Below, piece after piece: positions 27,288-36,245 of a stretch of DNA of 64,000 nucleotides (positions are counted from its first letter, which is position 1; every line of letters starts with the position of its first letter). Position numbers and translations under genes: made by a program. The stretch spans positions 434,001 to 498,000 of the forward strand of contig NZ_JALKEV010000001.1 of assembly GCF_023017105.1 (NCBI RefSeq), in the 5' to 3' direction. The notes beneath the pieces are model-generated. The model saw only the letters and a program-made list of their open reading frames with translations. It did not search any database and was not told the DNA's origin. The stretch comes from Halalkalibacter sp. APA_J-10(15). GTDB lineage: Bacteria; Bacillota; Bacilli; Bacillales; Bacillaceae_D.

Positions 27288-28704
27288 TTTTATGAGTCAA
27301 TTGCTCTGGATAATGGGTATTGTCATTCTTATTTATATGACTGTTGTTGTGGGCTTTTATTCGGTGTTAACGTTGACAGCCTTTATTCAACTTCGTAAGG
27401 AGCGCCAATTAGATAAATATGAAGACAATGAAGAGTATTTGCAGGATTACTATACGAAGCCAGTATCCATATTAATCCCGGCTTATAATGAAGAAGCGGG
27501 GATTATAGAGAGTATACGTTCTTTGTTAAGCTTACAATACCCACAGAAGGAAATGATTATAATTAATGATGGCTCCACTGATCATACAGTTGAGCGAGTC
27601 ATTTCTCATTTTCGAATGGAAAAGATTGAGCTTTCCTATCAGGAAACATTATCTACTGCATCAATAAAAGCCATCTATCAATCTAAAATGATCCCAAGTC
27701 TATTATTAGTTGATAAGGAGAATGGTGGAAAAGCGGATGCTTTAAATGCGGGTATGAATGTGTCGAAATACCCTTATTTTTGCTCCATCGATGGGGATTC
27801 AATCTTGGAGCAGGATGCCCTGCTTAAAGTGATGAAGCCGATCATGAAATCAGGTGAAGAAGTGATTGCCTCAGGTGGGAGTGTACGTGTAGCAAATGGC
27901 TGTGAAATTCAAATGGGCAAAGTGATGAAAATCGGTTTATCGAATAAGCCACTTGTCATTATGCAAGTCATCGAGTATTTACGAGCTTTCTTTACTGGGC
28001 GAATTGGACTGAGCCGGCATAATTTACTTCTCATTAATTCTGGTGCTTTTAGTGTCTTTTCAAAGAAATGGGCGATGGCTGCAGGGGGGTATTCTAATAA
28101 AACGGTCGGTGAGGACATGGAGCTTGTCGTTAGACTTCACCGATATATTAGGGAGCAGAAGCAAAATAAACGAATCGTGTTTGTCTCAGATCCTGTTTGT
28201 TGGACAGAAGCTCCGGAAACACTGAAACAGCTTGGTAGGCAGCGTAGTCGTTGGCATAGAGGATTAATTGAAAGTTTATGGACTCATCGGAAAATGACGT
28301 TAAACCCCCGTTATGGTGTCGTAGGAACGGTATCATTTCCATACTATTGGCTTGTGGAAATGATTGGACCGATCATGGAATTATTGGGTTATGCAATGAT
28401 CATTGTTTATTTGCTTATGGGTGGGGTTTATCTTGAATTTGCTGCTCTTCTAATGATCGTCATGGTTGTTTACGGTTCGATCTTTTCGATGGTAGCTGTT
28501 TTACTAGAGGCATGGAGTTTAAATAGGTATACGAACGTACGTGATTTAGTGACGCTGTTTTTATTTTCATTGTTTGAAACGTTCTGGTTCCGACCATTAA
28601 CAGTGATCTGGCGTTTCCAAGGTTGTTTACAGTGGATGTTTAAATATCGTAAATGGGATACCCTTGAACGAAAAGGGTTAAATAAAATGAACGAGCATGC
28701 TTAG
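27280..28704 (+). CDS. Processive family 2 glycosyltransferase (polysaccharide synthase)
   Basis: 474 residues. One N-terminal membrane helix is followed by a GT-A domain: ILIPAYNEEAGI, IINDGSTD, the metal-binding SIDGDS (Asp171), the base-bearing GED (Asp279) and the QxxRW signature at 321-325 that marks processive synthases. Three or more membrane helices follow in the C-terminus. The architecture matches the PgaC, cellulose and hyaluronan synthase superfamily. It polymerises a nucleotide sugar on the cytoplasmic face and extrudes the chain. The sugar cannot be read from the sequence. No PgaB-like deacetylase or cellulose-type BcsB is adjacent; instead the next gene is an anchored glycosidase. 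Confidence 0.92.
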   Translation: MADFMSQLLWIMGIVILIYMTVVVGFYSVLTLTAFIQLRKERQLDKYEDNEEYLQDYYTKPVSILIPAYNEEAGIIESIRSLLSLQYPQKEMIIINDGSTDHTVERVISHFRMEKIELSYQETLSTASIKAIYQSKMIPSLLLVDKENGGKADALNAGMNVSKYPYFCSIDGDSILEQDALLKVMKPIMKSGEEVIASGGSVRVANGCEIQMGKVMKIGLSNKPLVIMQVIEYLRAFFTGRIGLSRHNLLLINSGAFSVFSKKWAMAAGGYSNKTVGEDMELVVRLHRYIREQKQNKRIVFVSDPVCWTEAPETLKQLGRQRSRWHRGLIESLWTHRKMTLNPRYGVVGTVSFPYYWLVEMIGPIMELLGYAMIIVYLLMGGVYLEFAALLMIVMVVYGSIFSMVAVLLEAWSLNRYTNVRDLVTLFLFSLFETFWFRPLTVIWRFQGCLQWMFKYRKWDTLERKGLNKMNEHA

Positions 28705-28725
28705 AAACGGGAGAAAGGAAAGATA

Positions 28726-31700
28726 ATGAAAAAGTTAGTAGTGGCTTTAATAAGTGTTGCGGTTATTTTTTTGATTCCTTTTGTGCTTTGGCACTTTGAG
28801 AAATCTGATGAATTAAATATTGCGATTATCGATAAAACCGTTCCTGATGAATCTTATCGAGAGCACCATGGCTTAACATGGCTGCTTAATCATTGGAGGG
28901 TGACCGAAGAACGACTAAGTGCTTCTGAGGATTATCAAGGCTTTCGGCCAAATGAAAAGGAAGAAAGCTATGATATTCAACAGCTCTTAACGGATTACGA
29001 CGGAATTGATTTGATCTATTTAGCGGATACGTATGGTGTTTATGAAGAGGACTTGCCTTGGGTGAATGAGAATGAACGAGAAGGCTCCCGTTCTAACCTT
29101 ATTTACGGCGGTCTTGAAGTAGAGGAATGGTACAATATTTATACTAGACTAACGGATGGAACGCGCAGCACGCTTGTGGCGGAATTTAATACGTTCGCCT
29201 CTCCGACAAACACTGAGGTACAAAGTAGTGTAAGCAACTTTCTTGGAATAGACTGGAGCGGATGGGTTGGGCGCTATTTTGATGAACTAGATCCAGAATT
29301 AAATGAAGAAATTCCGCAATGGATTTTAGATGAGTATCCTGAATGGGACTACGAAGGTTCTGGATTTGTTATCGTTAATGACCTGAACTATGATTTAGTT
29401 GTTCTATTAGAAGAGGAGCATGTTGAGAAAGGTGGAATACGGCTACAATTTACGGAGCAGGGGCAGGAATTCTTTGATTTAGAGAAAAGCCCAGAGTATG
29501 CCTATTGGTTTGATATTATAGAAGCACGAGAAGAAGATCATGTGCTAGCGACTTATGATTGGCCATTAACGAGTTTGGGTGAAGAAATGCTGATCGAAAA
29601 AGGGATTCCCCTTCAGTTTGATGCCGTTATTCATCGCCAGGAAGGACCATCTGATCGTTTTTACTTTGCTGGGGATTACGTTGATGTTGCTGAAATTCCT
29701 TCCTTTTATCAATACAAATGGATGGCTCATTTGCAAACGTGGCGTAAAGGTTTCTCCAAAGAAGAAAACGCCTTTTTCTGGACGACCTATGTTCCAATGA
29801 TGGAGATTATTATAAATCGAGCAGGTGAAGAGATTGAATACGAGCCTGTAACAGAAGATGGTTTAAATGAGACGAAAGAGTATCCTTCTATTGGAGAGAA
29901 TCAATATAACTTCCGGATCGTCGGGGATCTTTATGAAGTATATGTTGATGGTCAGTGGGAGGAAATGACGATTAAAGGTGTGAATATGGGGATGGGGAAA
30001 CCAGGTAGCTTTCCTGGTGAAGCGATGATTAGTGAAGAGGAGTATAGACGTTGGTTCAATTATATTGGCGAAATGGGCGCCAATACCATTCGAGTCTATA
30101 CCATTCACCCACCTGGATTCTATCGCGCGTTAAAAGCATACAATGAAGCGAACCCGGATCAGCCGCTTTATTTGTTTCATGGTGTGTGGTTCAATGAAGA
30201 ATCTGAAGTATATGAAGAAACAAAGGATGCTTTCGTTGGTGGAAATACGATCCCATTTCAAGAGGAAATGAAGATGATTGTTGATGTTATACACGGTGAT
30301 ACTCGAATTGAATATACGCCAGGACATGCTTATGGAATCTATGATGTTGATGTATCTGATTATGTCATTGGATGGATTATTGGGATTGAGTGGTATCCGC
30401 GCTTTGTGGAAGAAACAAATGATGTGCACTCTGATTTAGGTGATTATGATGGCCGTTTCGTCAAGACGGAGAAAGCTGAAGCGTTTGAGTATTGGTTAGC
30501 TGAACAAATGGACCTTGTGTTGAGTTATGAGGCTGATCATTATGGCTTTGTTCGACCAATTAGTTTTACGAATTGGGTAACGACGGACCTTTTGACACAC
30601 CCAGCTGAACCAAATGAGGAAGAAGATCTTGTTGGAATTGATCCAAATGTGGTCAAGCTAAAGGACGGGATGGAAGAGGTTGGACAATTTGCTTCCTATC
30701 ACGTTTACCCATATTATCCAGACTTTTTGAATTTTGAGGAAAGGTATTTAGAATATATCGATCATCGTGGACAACCGAATAACTATGCGGCTTATCTTGA
30801 AGACTTACATGAGGTTCATGATATACCAGTACTTATAGCTGAGTTTGGTGTTCCAGCTACTAGGGGAAAAACCCATAACAATCCATTCGGTTGGAATCAA
30901 GGCCATTTAGCGGAGGATGAACAAGGTGAAATTGTTGTCTCATTGTTCGAAGATATTTTGCATGAAGGGATGATGGGCGGGTTAATTTTCACTTGGCAGG
31001 ATGAATGGTTTAAGCGGACGTGGAATACGATGGAATATGATAATCCAGAGCGCAGACCGTATTGGTCTAACCCACAAACGAGTGAGCAGCAATTTGGCTT
31101 AATGAGCTTCGATCGCCATAAAATTCGGATAAATGGGAGTCCGTCAGAGTGGGAGGAATCCGTTCCGCTTTATGACGATGGTGATGAGTTATTAGAACAA
31201 TTTATCGTAGATCACGATGAAACTTATATGTATTTGAGAATTGATTTGAATGATTTTGATTGGAGTAAGGATGCTTTTCCGGTTGTGCTATTTGATACGA
31301 TTCCAGACCAAGGTAATGAACAGATCGAGGGATTTGATGGTTTATCGTTAAATAATGGCATCGACTTTATGATGAAGTTGAAGGGGAAAAAGAGCTCTTC
31401 TCTTCTAGTGGATTGGTATTATGATTTCTTCGAATATGAATATGTTCATGTTCACATGATGATAGATTGGGACATTGATAATCCAAAACCTGTAAATAAT
31501 ACAGGGGTTTTTAACCCGATAATGTACGCATTAAACCAGGCGCTCTACATTCCAAGCCGTGATTTACACGTTGATTTTGAAGATTATGAAACGGGTAAAC
31601 TACGTTACGGTATTGGTGATCCAGATCATGAGGACTATGATTCCCTTGCCGACTTTTATTACAATGAAGAACTGCAAATGTTTGAAGTGCGTATTCCTTG

Positions 31701-31989
31701 GCTCTTGTTGCAGTTCCGTGATCCGAGTCAGCGTGAAGTGATAGGAGATTTTTATAAGGATCCGTATGAATTTAGTCAGTTTGTTGACGGCATTCAATTA
31801 GCCGTTCTAATCGTTAATGAGCAAGGAGATTCGTATGAAATACTTGATTCCTTTCCTGCATTAGAAAATGGTCGCTTCAGTGAACCATTAGAGTTGTACG
31901 AATGGGAAACATGGGATTTGCCGTTGTATGAAGAGAGATTGAAACAGTCGTATGATGCTGTGAAAGAGGCATTTCGAGCGATAGAATAG
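28726..31989 (+). CDS. Membrane-anchored clan GH-A-like glycosidase with extra N- and C-domains
   Basis: 1087 residues, RBS GGAGAAAGG. An N-terminal anchor helix (MKKLVVALISVAVIFLIPF) is followed by about 370 residues of uncertain fold. A TIM-barrel hydrolase region begins near KGVNMGMGKPGS. Its candidate acid/base is Glu555 in IIGIEWYP and candidate nucleophile Glu706 in LIAEFGVPA, about 150 residues apart as in GH2/GH5-type clan-A enzymes. The C-terminal region from INGSPSEWEE resembles a CBM9/DOMON-like beta domain. The protein should face outward, trimming or releasing the polymer made by the GT2, much as BcsZ or PslG do in other synthase systems (analogy). It is 21 bases after the GT2 gene. 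The exact GH family is not recognised. Confidence 0.75.
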   Translation: MKKLVVALISVAVIFLIPFVLWHFEKSDELNIAIIDKTVPDESYREHHGLTWLLNHWRVTEERLSASEDYQGFRPNEKEESYDIQQLLTDYDGIDLIYLADTYGVYEEDLPWVNENEREGSRSNLIYGGLEVEEWYNIYTRLTDGTRSTLVAEFNTFASPTNTEVQSSVSNFLGIDWSGWVGRYFDELDPELNEEIPQWILDEYPEWDYEGSGFVIVNDLNYDLVVLLEEEHVEKGGIRLQFTEQGQEFFDLEKSPEYAYWFDIIEAREEDHVLATYDWPLTSLGEEMLIEKGIPLQFDAVIHRQEGPSDRFYFAGDYVDVAEIPSFYQYKWMAHLQTWRKGFSKEENAFFWTTYVPMMEIIINRAGEEIEYEPVTEDGLNETKEYPSIGENQYNFRIVGDLYEVYVDGQWEEMTIKGVNMGMGKPGSFPGEAMISEEEYRRWFNYIGEMGANTIRVYTIHPPGFYRALKAYNEANPDQPLYLFHGVWFNEESEVYEETKDAFVGGNTIPFQEEMKMIVDVIHGDTRIEYTPGHAYGIYDVDVSDYVIGWIIGIEWYPRFVEETNDVHSDLGDYDGRFVKTEKAEAFEYWLAEQMDLVLSYEADHYGFVRPISFTNWVTTDLLTHPAEPNEEEDLVGIDPNVVKLKDGMEEVGQFASYHVYPYYPDFLNFEERYLEYIDHRGQPNNYAAYLEDLHEVHDIPVLIAEFGVPATRGKTHNNPFGWNQGHLAEDEQGEIVVSLFEDILHEGMMGGLIFTWQDEWFKRTWNTMEYDNPERRPYWSNPQTSEQQFGLMSFDRHKIRINGSPSEWEESVPLYDDGDELLEQFIVDHDETYMYLRIDLNDFDWSKDAFPVVLFDTIPDQGNEQIEGFDGLSLNNGIDFMMKLKGKKSSSLLVDWYYDFFEYEYVHVHMMIDWDIDNPKPVNNTGVFNPIMYALNQALYIPSRDLHVDFEDYETGKLRYGIGDPDHEDYDSLADFYYNEELQMFEVRIPWLLLQFRDPSQREVIGDFYKDPYEFSQFVDGIQLAVLIVNEQGDSYEILDSFPALENGRFSEPLELYEWETWDLPLYEERLKQSYDAVKEAFRAIE

Positions 31990-32050
31990 AGACTGCCGTT
32001 ATATAGTTATAAGGGATTGGGGTTTGCAGGCAGAGAGTGGGGCTGAAGCT

Positions 32051-35000
32051 ATGTCAAAAAAACGAATACTGCTCATTGTGACAATATTTATGATTGTCCT
32101 CACCGCTTTTCGATTTGGATGGATTCACCTCCACGCGAAGCCTGAGCATCCTCCGATTGAAGCGGGGGTGCTTGATCTTCGTGGCTGGGACCAGCTGTCT
32201 GATTATGCGATTGGCTTAGATGGAGAATGGGAATTTTATCCGAATCTCCTACTTAACGAATTAGGTGAACAGACTGAATCAGAGTATGTTCAAGTGCCAG
32301 ACGATTGGACGGGTACAGAAGGGATGGAGGGCTCTTTCGGTTACGGGACGTATCGTTTAGTTATTCATGTTGATGACGATTTGAACGAGACGTTTGGTTT
32401 TCGCGTTCATTCCATTTATAGTTCGTCGAAATTCTATGTAAATGGCGAGCTCATCGGCCAAGCAGGGCAACCTTCTGATGAAAAATCAAGCTACGAGCCA
32501 TTGAATAACCCTTATTCAGCCTATGTTGAAATAGACGGTGGCAATGAATTAGAGGTTATGATACAGGTGGCTAATTTCCATGATCCGAATGAAGGTGGAA
32601 TTGGTCATTCTATTTCATTTGGGTTAGAAGAACCATTAAGGAGTGAAATGAAATTAGTCGAGGGGATCGCGATTTTCGCCTGTGTCATTTATTTGTTTCA
32701 TGCTTTGTATGGCTTTGTTTTATTTCTGATTGGCAATCGTGATCGCCGCTTATTTTTCTTTTCAGTTGTGCTTTTATGTACGGTTATAGGAACGTTCATT
32801 GGGGAACGGTTTATATTTGAATGGTTTTCATTTAGCTTTGAATGGCGTAACGATATTCTATATGTTGCCGGTATAATCGGGGGCTACTCTTTACTACAAT
32901 GTATTCGTGATTTTCTACCTCGTTTTATGACGAGGAAAGTATTGACCCTATATGAGATTGCTTGCCTGATCTCTCTAGTCCTTGTACTTATCTTACCTGT
33001 TTCCCTAAACCTACGTATAGAAGCGATTTATTTAACGTTAATGCTTTTACCAACATTATTGCTCATTGCGCTTATGTTCAAATCGACGATAGCGATTGAT
33101 CAGGATCGGATTTTTCTCTTGCTCGCGTCTATTGCTGCGGTAGGTAGCTTATTCTGGCTAGTGGCGATGCATACATTTAACATGATGATGGTTTCCTATC
33201 CGTTTGATTTGCTTATTGCGCTGACCTGTTTATCGACATATTGGTTCAAGCAATATTTTAATCGTCTGAAAGAATCGCAGCAGCTAGCTACTAAGTTAAC
33301 AGAAGCTGATAGGCAGAAGGATCAGTTTCTTGCGGATGTCGCACATGAAATGCGTAATCCGCTTCATGGGATTATTAATATCTCTCAAGCTGTTTCAGAG
33401 CGGGAGAAGGATCAGTTAACGGAGCGAAGTAGACAGGATCTAACGTTACTGAATGATGTTGGCAGGCGTATGTCGCTTTTATTAAATGATCTACTTGAAT
33501 TAGCAAGATTCAGAGAAAACCGTATCACGTTACACAAAAAGGCGGTTTCTGTTCAAAGCGCAGCAAGCGCGGTGATTTCGATGCTATCGTATATGGTTGA
33601 TGAAAGGCCGATCACACTGCGTCAGGACATGTCTGACGAGCTTCCTCCTGCTGTTGCAGATGAAAATCGTCTCATTCAAATTTTATTTAACCTTGTTCAT
33701 AATGCGATTAAATATTCAGAGAGTGGGGACATTGTCATTCGGGGTACATATGAAAATGAGAGAATCCATCTTGCTGTAGAGGATCAAGGTCAAGGAATGA
33801 CGGCAGCTGATATTGAGGCGATCTTTCAACCGTACGAACAGGTCCGTGGTACCCAATCGAACGAGGGGGGATTCGGATTAGGATTGAGTATATGCAAACA
33901 ATTGGTTGAGTTGCATGGGTGTACGCTGAACGTCGATTCAACTCTTGATAAAGGATCAATCTTTTCTTTTACTCTTCCAGTAGCATCGGAATCTGTCGGT
34001 GAGCATAACCAAGTCACATCGGTTATTGTGGAGAATTCCTCCTGGAATGAAGTGGCGGCTATAACGAATGAGTCTCAAAGTGATGTAGCTGGAACGATTC
34101 ATCTATTAGTGGTTGATGATGATCGGGTTAATTTAAAAGTGCTTGAAAGTGTTTTCTTTGAAGAATACTATCAGCTTTGTACGGTGGTATCAGGGGCGCA
34201 TGCTTTGGAAAAGCTCGATCGTGGGAAGTGGGATATTGTTATTTCTGATGTGATGATGCCGCAAATGACGGGCTATGAATTGACTGAACAAATTCGAAAG
34301 AACTATTCGATGACTGAGCTACCAGTACTGTTGTTAACAGCGTACAATCACGACATTGATATAGAAGCGGGCTTTCGCGCTGGAGCGAACGATTATGTGA
34401 GCAAGCCGGTTAATGGTCTTGAGTTAAAGGCACGAGTCGAGTCGCTTGTTGAAATGAAGAGATCGGTGAAAGAGGCATTAAGGCTAGAAGCGGCGTGGCT
34501 CCAAGCTCAAATTAAGCCTCATTTTATTATTAATACGTTCAATGCGATTGTGGCGCTTAGTCGAATTGATTTGGAGAAAATGGATGGACTCATTGAGGAG
34601 CTGTCACAATATATTCGTTACAGCATTCATTTTCAAAATGCGGATGATATGATTCCATTAAAGGATGAGCTTCAGCTAGTCCGCTCCTATGTCACGATTG
34701 AACAGGAGCGTTTTCCAGATTATTTCGAAGTAGAGTGGAAGGTTGATGAAACGCTTGAATTGAGTGTACCACCACTGGTGATTCAAACAATTGTTGAGAA
34801 CGCGATTCAGCATGGACTATTAAAGCGACCTAAACGAGGGTTGCTAGAGGTTAAGGTGCACGATCGTGGCTCTTTTGTAGAGGTATCTGTTAGTGATAAT
34901 GGACACGGCATAGAGAAAAGTAGAATCCATCATTTATTAGATCGTGGTGAAGAAAGCATGCATTCAGGTATAGGATTAGCAAATACAAATTACCGACTTA

Positions 35001-35080
35001 AACAATTATTCGGAAGAGGTCTTCAACTAGAGAGTGAATTAGGTGTAGGGACGTCGGTATCTTTTAAGATTCCGAAGTGA
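32051..35080 (+). CDS. Hybrid sensor with two kinase modules, copy 2
   Basis: 1009 residues from ATG 32051 (MSKKRILLIVTIF); TTG 32024 gives a non-membrane extension. Same order as the minus-strand kinase at 21766: anchor helix, extracellular beta-sandwich with LDGEWEFYPN, seven membrane helices, HisKA with His432 in AHEMRNPLHG, ATPase (GFGLGLSICKQLVE), receiver with Asp733 in DIVISDVMMP, LytS-like kinase with His824 in IKPHFIINT and a second ATPase (SDNGHGIEKS). It begins 61 bases after the glycosidase and is probably the last gene of the glycan operon. The ligand is unknown; the receptor type and context suggest a glycan. The strong similarity to copy 1 shows duplication around the operon. 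Confidence 0.92.
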   Translation: MSKKRILLIVTIFMIVLTAFRFGWIHLHAKPEHPPIEAGVLDLRGWDQLSDYAIGLDGEWEFYPNLLLNELGEQTESEYVQVPDDWTGTEGMEGSFGYGTYRLVIHVDDDLNETFGFRVHSIYSSSKFYVNGELIGQAGQPSDEKSSYEPLNNPYSAYVEIDGGNELEVMIQVANFHDPNEGGIGHSISFGLEEPLRSEMKLVEGIAIFACVIYLFHALYGFVLFLIGNRDRRLFFFSVVLLCTVIGTFIGERFIFEWFSFSFEWRNDILYVAGIIGGYSLLQCIRDFLPRFMTRKVLTLYEIACLISLVLVLILPVSLNLRIEAIYLTLMLLPTLLLIALMFKSTIAIDQDRIFLLLASIAAVGSLFWLVAMHTFNMMMVSYPFDLLIALTCLSTYWFKQYFNRLKESQQLATKLTEADRQKDQFLADVAHEMRNPLHGIINISQAVSEREKDQLTERSRQDLTLLNDVGRRMSLLLNDLLELARFRENRITLHKKAVSVQSAASAVISMLSYMVDERPITLRQDMSDELPPAVADENRLIQILFNLVHNAIKYSESGDIVIRGTYENERIHLAVEDQGQGMTAADIEAIFQPYEQVRGTQSNEGGFGLGLSICKQLVELHGCTLNVDSTLDKGSIFSFTLPVASESVGEHNQVTSVIVENSSWNEVAAITNESQSDVAGTIHLLVVDDDRVNLKVLESVFFEEYYQLCTVVSGAHALEKLDRGKWDIVISDVMMPQMTGYELTEQIRKNYSMTELPVLLLTAYNHDIDIEAGFRAGANDYVSKPVNGLELKARVESLVEMKRSVKEALRLEAAWLQAQIKPHFIINTFNAIVALSRIDLEKMDGLIEELSQYIRYSIHFQNADDMIPLKDELQLVRSYVTIEQERFPDYFEVEWKVDETLELSVPPLVIQTIVENAIQHGLLKRPKRGLLEVKVHDRGSFVEVSVSDNGHGIEKSRIHHLLDRGEESMHSGIGLANTNYRLKQLFGRGLQLESELGVGTSVSFKIPK

Positions 35081-35087
35081 GTGACGG

Positions 35088-35115
35088 AAAGCTCTAGCTG
35101 ATGTTAGAGCTTTTT
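35088..35115 (+). terminator. Terminator of the glycan-kinase operon
   Basis: AAAGCTCTA (35088-35096) pairs with TAGAGCTTT (35105-35113), followed by T residues. It ends the transcript that begins at 24904. The 230 bases beyond it hold no gene. Confidence 0.8.
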
Positions 35116-35313
35116 GGCGGTATTTATAGATTGCAAACTCTTATTAGGAGCTAAATAAATAAGAAATGGGGTTTGATTTCACGCAGAGGGGCGACAAAGA
35201 AACGAGTAAACCCAATGTTTCTGAGTGCGTGTCAGAAATCTAATTTGATTACGGTTAAATTTTTGCGTGAGGTATAAAAAGGTTACTCCCAAAAGGAAAT
35301 GACTGAACACGGT

Positions 35314-35339
35314 CTTCAACTAACGCTACCCGTTAATGC
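35314..35339 (+). repeat. Intergenic repeat, copy beside the GNAT remnant (3' side)
   Basis: CTTCAACTAACGCTACCCGTT lies at 35314-35334, containing the small palindrome TAACG-CTACC-CGTTA. A related sequence lies on the other side of the acetyltransferase at 35938. The layout recalls short palindromic sites that flank mobile single-gene cassettes, but this is only a resemblance. Confidence 0.4.
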
Positions 35340-35347
35340 AATAAGAC

Positions 35348-35873
35348 TCAAAGTTCTATCCAATATCTTTTTATAATAATTCCAACTTCTTCGATAAAAT
35401 CTGAGTCAGGAATACCGCCGTTATTAATGATTGTTTTAGATGAACCAATATTACCTGCATCACAAACCACTAAAGCCTTTTTTATACCCAATTCCTTTGC
35501 TTTTATAAGAGATAAAGCCAATAAATCCGTTGCAAACCCTTTTCTTCTTTCCGAGGAACGGATACCATAACCAATATGACCTCCACTTTCTAACAGAGTA
35601 TTTGTTAATTGATGCCTTATATTCACAGCCCCAATAACTCTATTCTTTTCGTTTATTAACCAATACGTTTGAATGAGGTACCCAACCTTCAGGAAGATTA
35701 GTAGCATTTTCATTTTCTTCTAAAGATAATACCATCTTCTCAAAGTTTGAAGGGTCTTTCTGAATAACCCAAGGTACCATATTTTCTCCACTATCTAGCC
35801 ACTCGCTATAAAAGTTGAGATATTCTTCCTTTAAATTCACTGTCGGTTTAACTAAATATAGACTATTCCTCAT
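35348..35873 (-). pseudogene. GNAT-family N-acetyltransferase split by a frameshift
   Basis: The first part (start 35873, MRNSLYLVKPTVNL) runs to ENATNLPEGWVPHSN and stops at 35640. A second frame continues as TYWLINEKNRVIGAVNIRH and ends with IIIKRYWIEL at 35348. The two halves align end to end as one acetyltransferase of about 174 residues, with the acetyl-CoA site in the GIRSSERRKGFATDL region. The shift is at the AAA/TTT run at 35668-35670, where one extra base accounts for it. Because the run is only three bases long, true inactivation is more likely than a sequencing slip. The family includes antibiotic or metabolite acetyltransferases; the substrate is unknown. Confidence 0.85.
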
Positions 35874-35937
35874 TGATCAAACTCCCTTGACTTCATTTTA
35901 ACCCTCTCCCTTTATACTTCAAAAGCTGTCAACTCTT

Positions 35938-35961
35938 CTTCATCTCTGCTGCCCGTTGAAG
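35938..35961 (+). repeat. Intergenic repeat, copy upstream of the GNAT remnant
   Basis: CTTCATCTCTGCTGCCCGTT, followed by GAAG (35938-35961), resembles the copy at 35314 and has inverted CTTCA/TGAAG ends. The gap 35874-36245 otherwise holds only AT-rich sequence with no gene, including the asparaginase leader. Confidence 0.35.
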
Positions 35962-36245
35962 AGGAAATTATCATCTAATAATACCATGAAATAGTAAATA
36001 AATCCCTTTTATATGCTAGTAGTAACAATTTTTACGTAACAGCCTTTCTATAAAAAGTGAGCGTGTTTACATAATAGGAAATGTTTTATTTATAATAATG
36101 AAAGCGCAACTAAAATTATTTTCATGTAATAATTTCTTACAATAATCACCAAGAAGTAGGAGGTTCCTGCTATATTTCTAGCATACTACTTTTCTAATAA
36201 ATAGTCAGAAATAGTAGTAGTAGAGATGAAGGAGGAATTTACAGC

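Noticed and set aside
36054-36072. cre-like sequence upstream of the asparaginase gene
   Set aside because: TGTAAACACGCTCA has the CG displaced from the cre centre.
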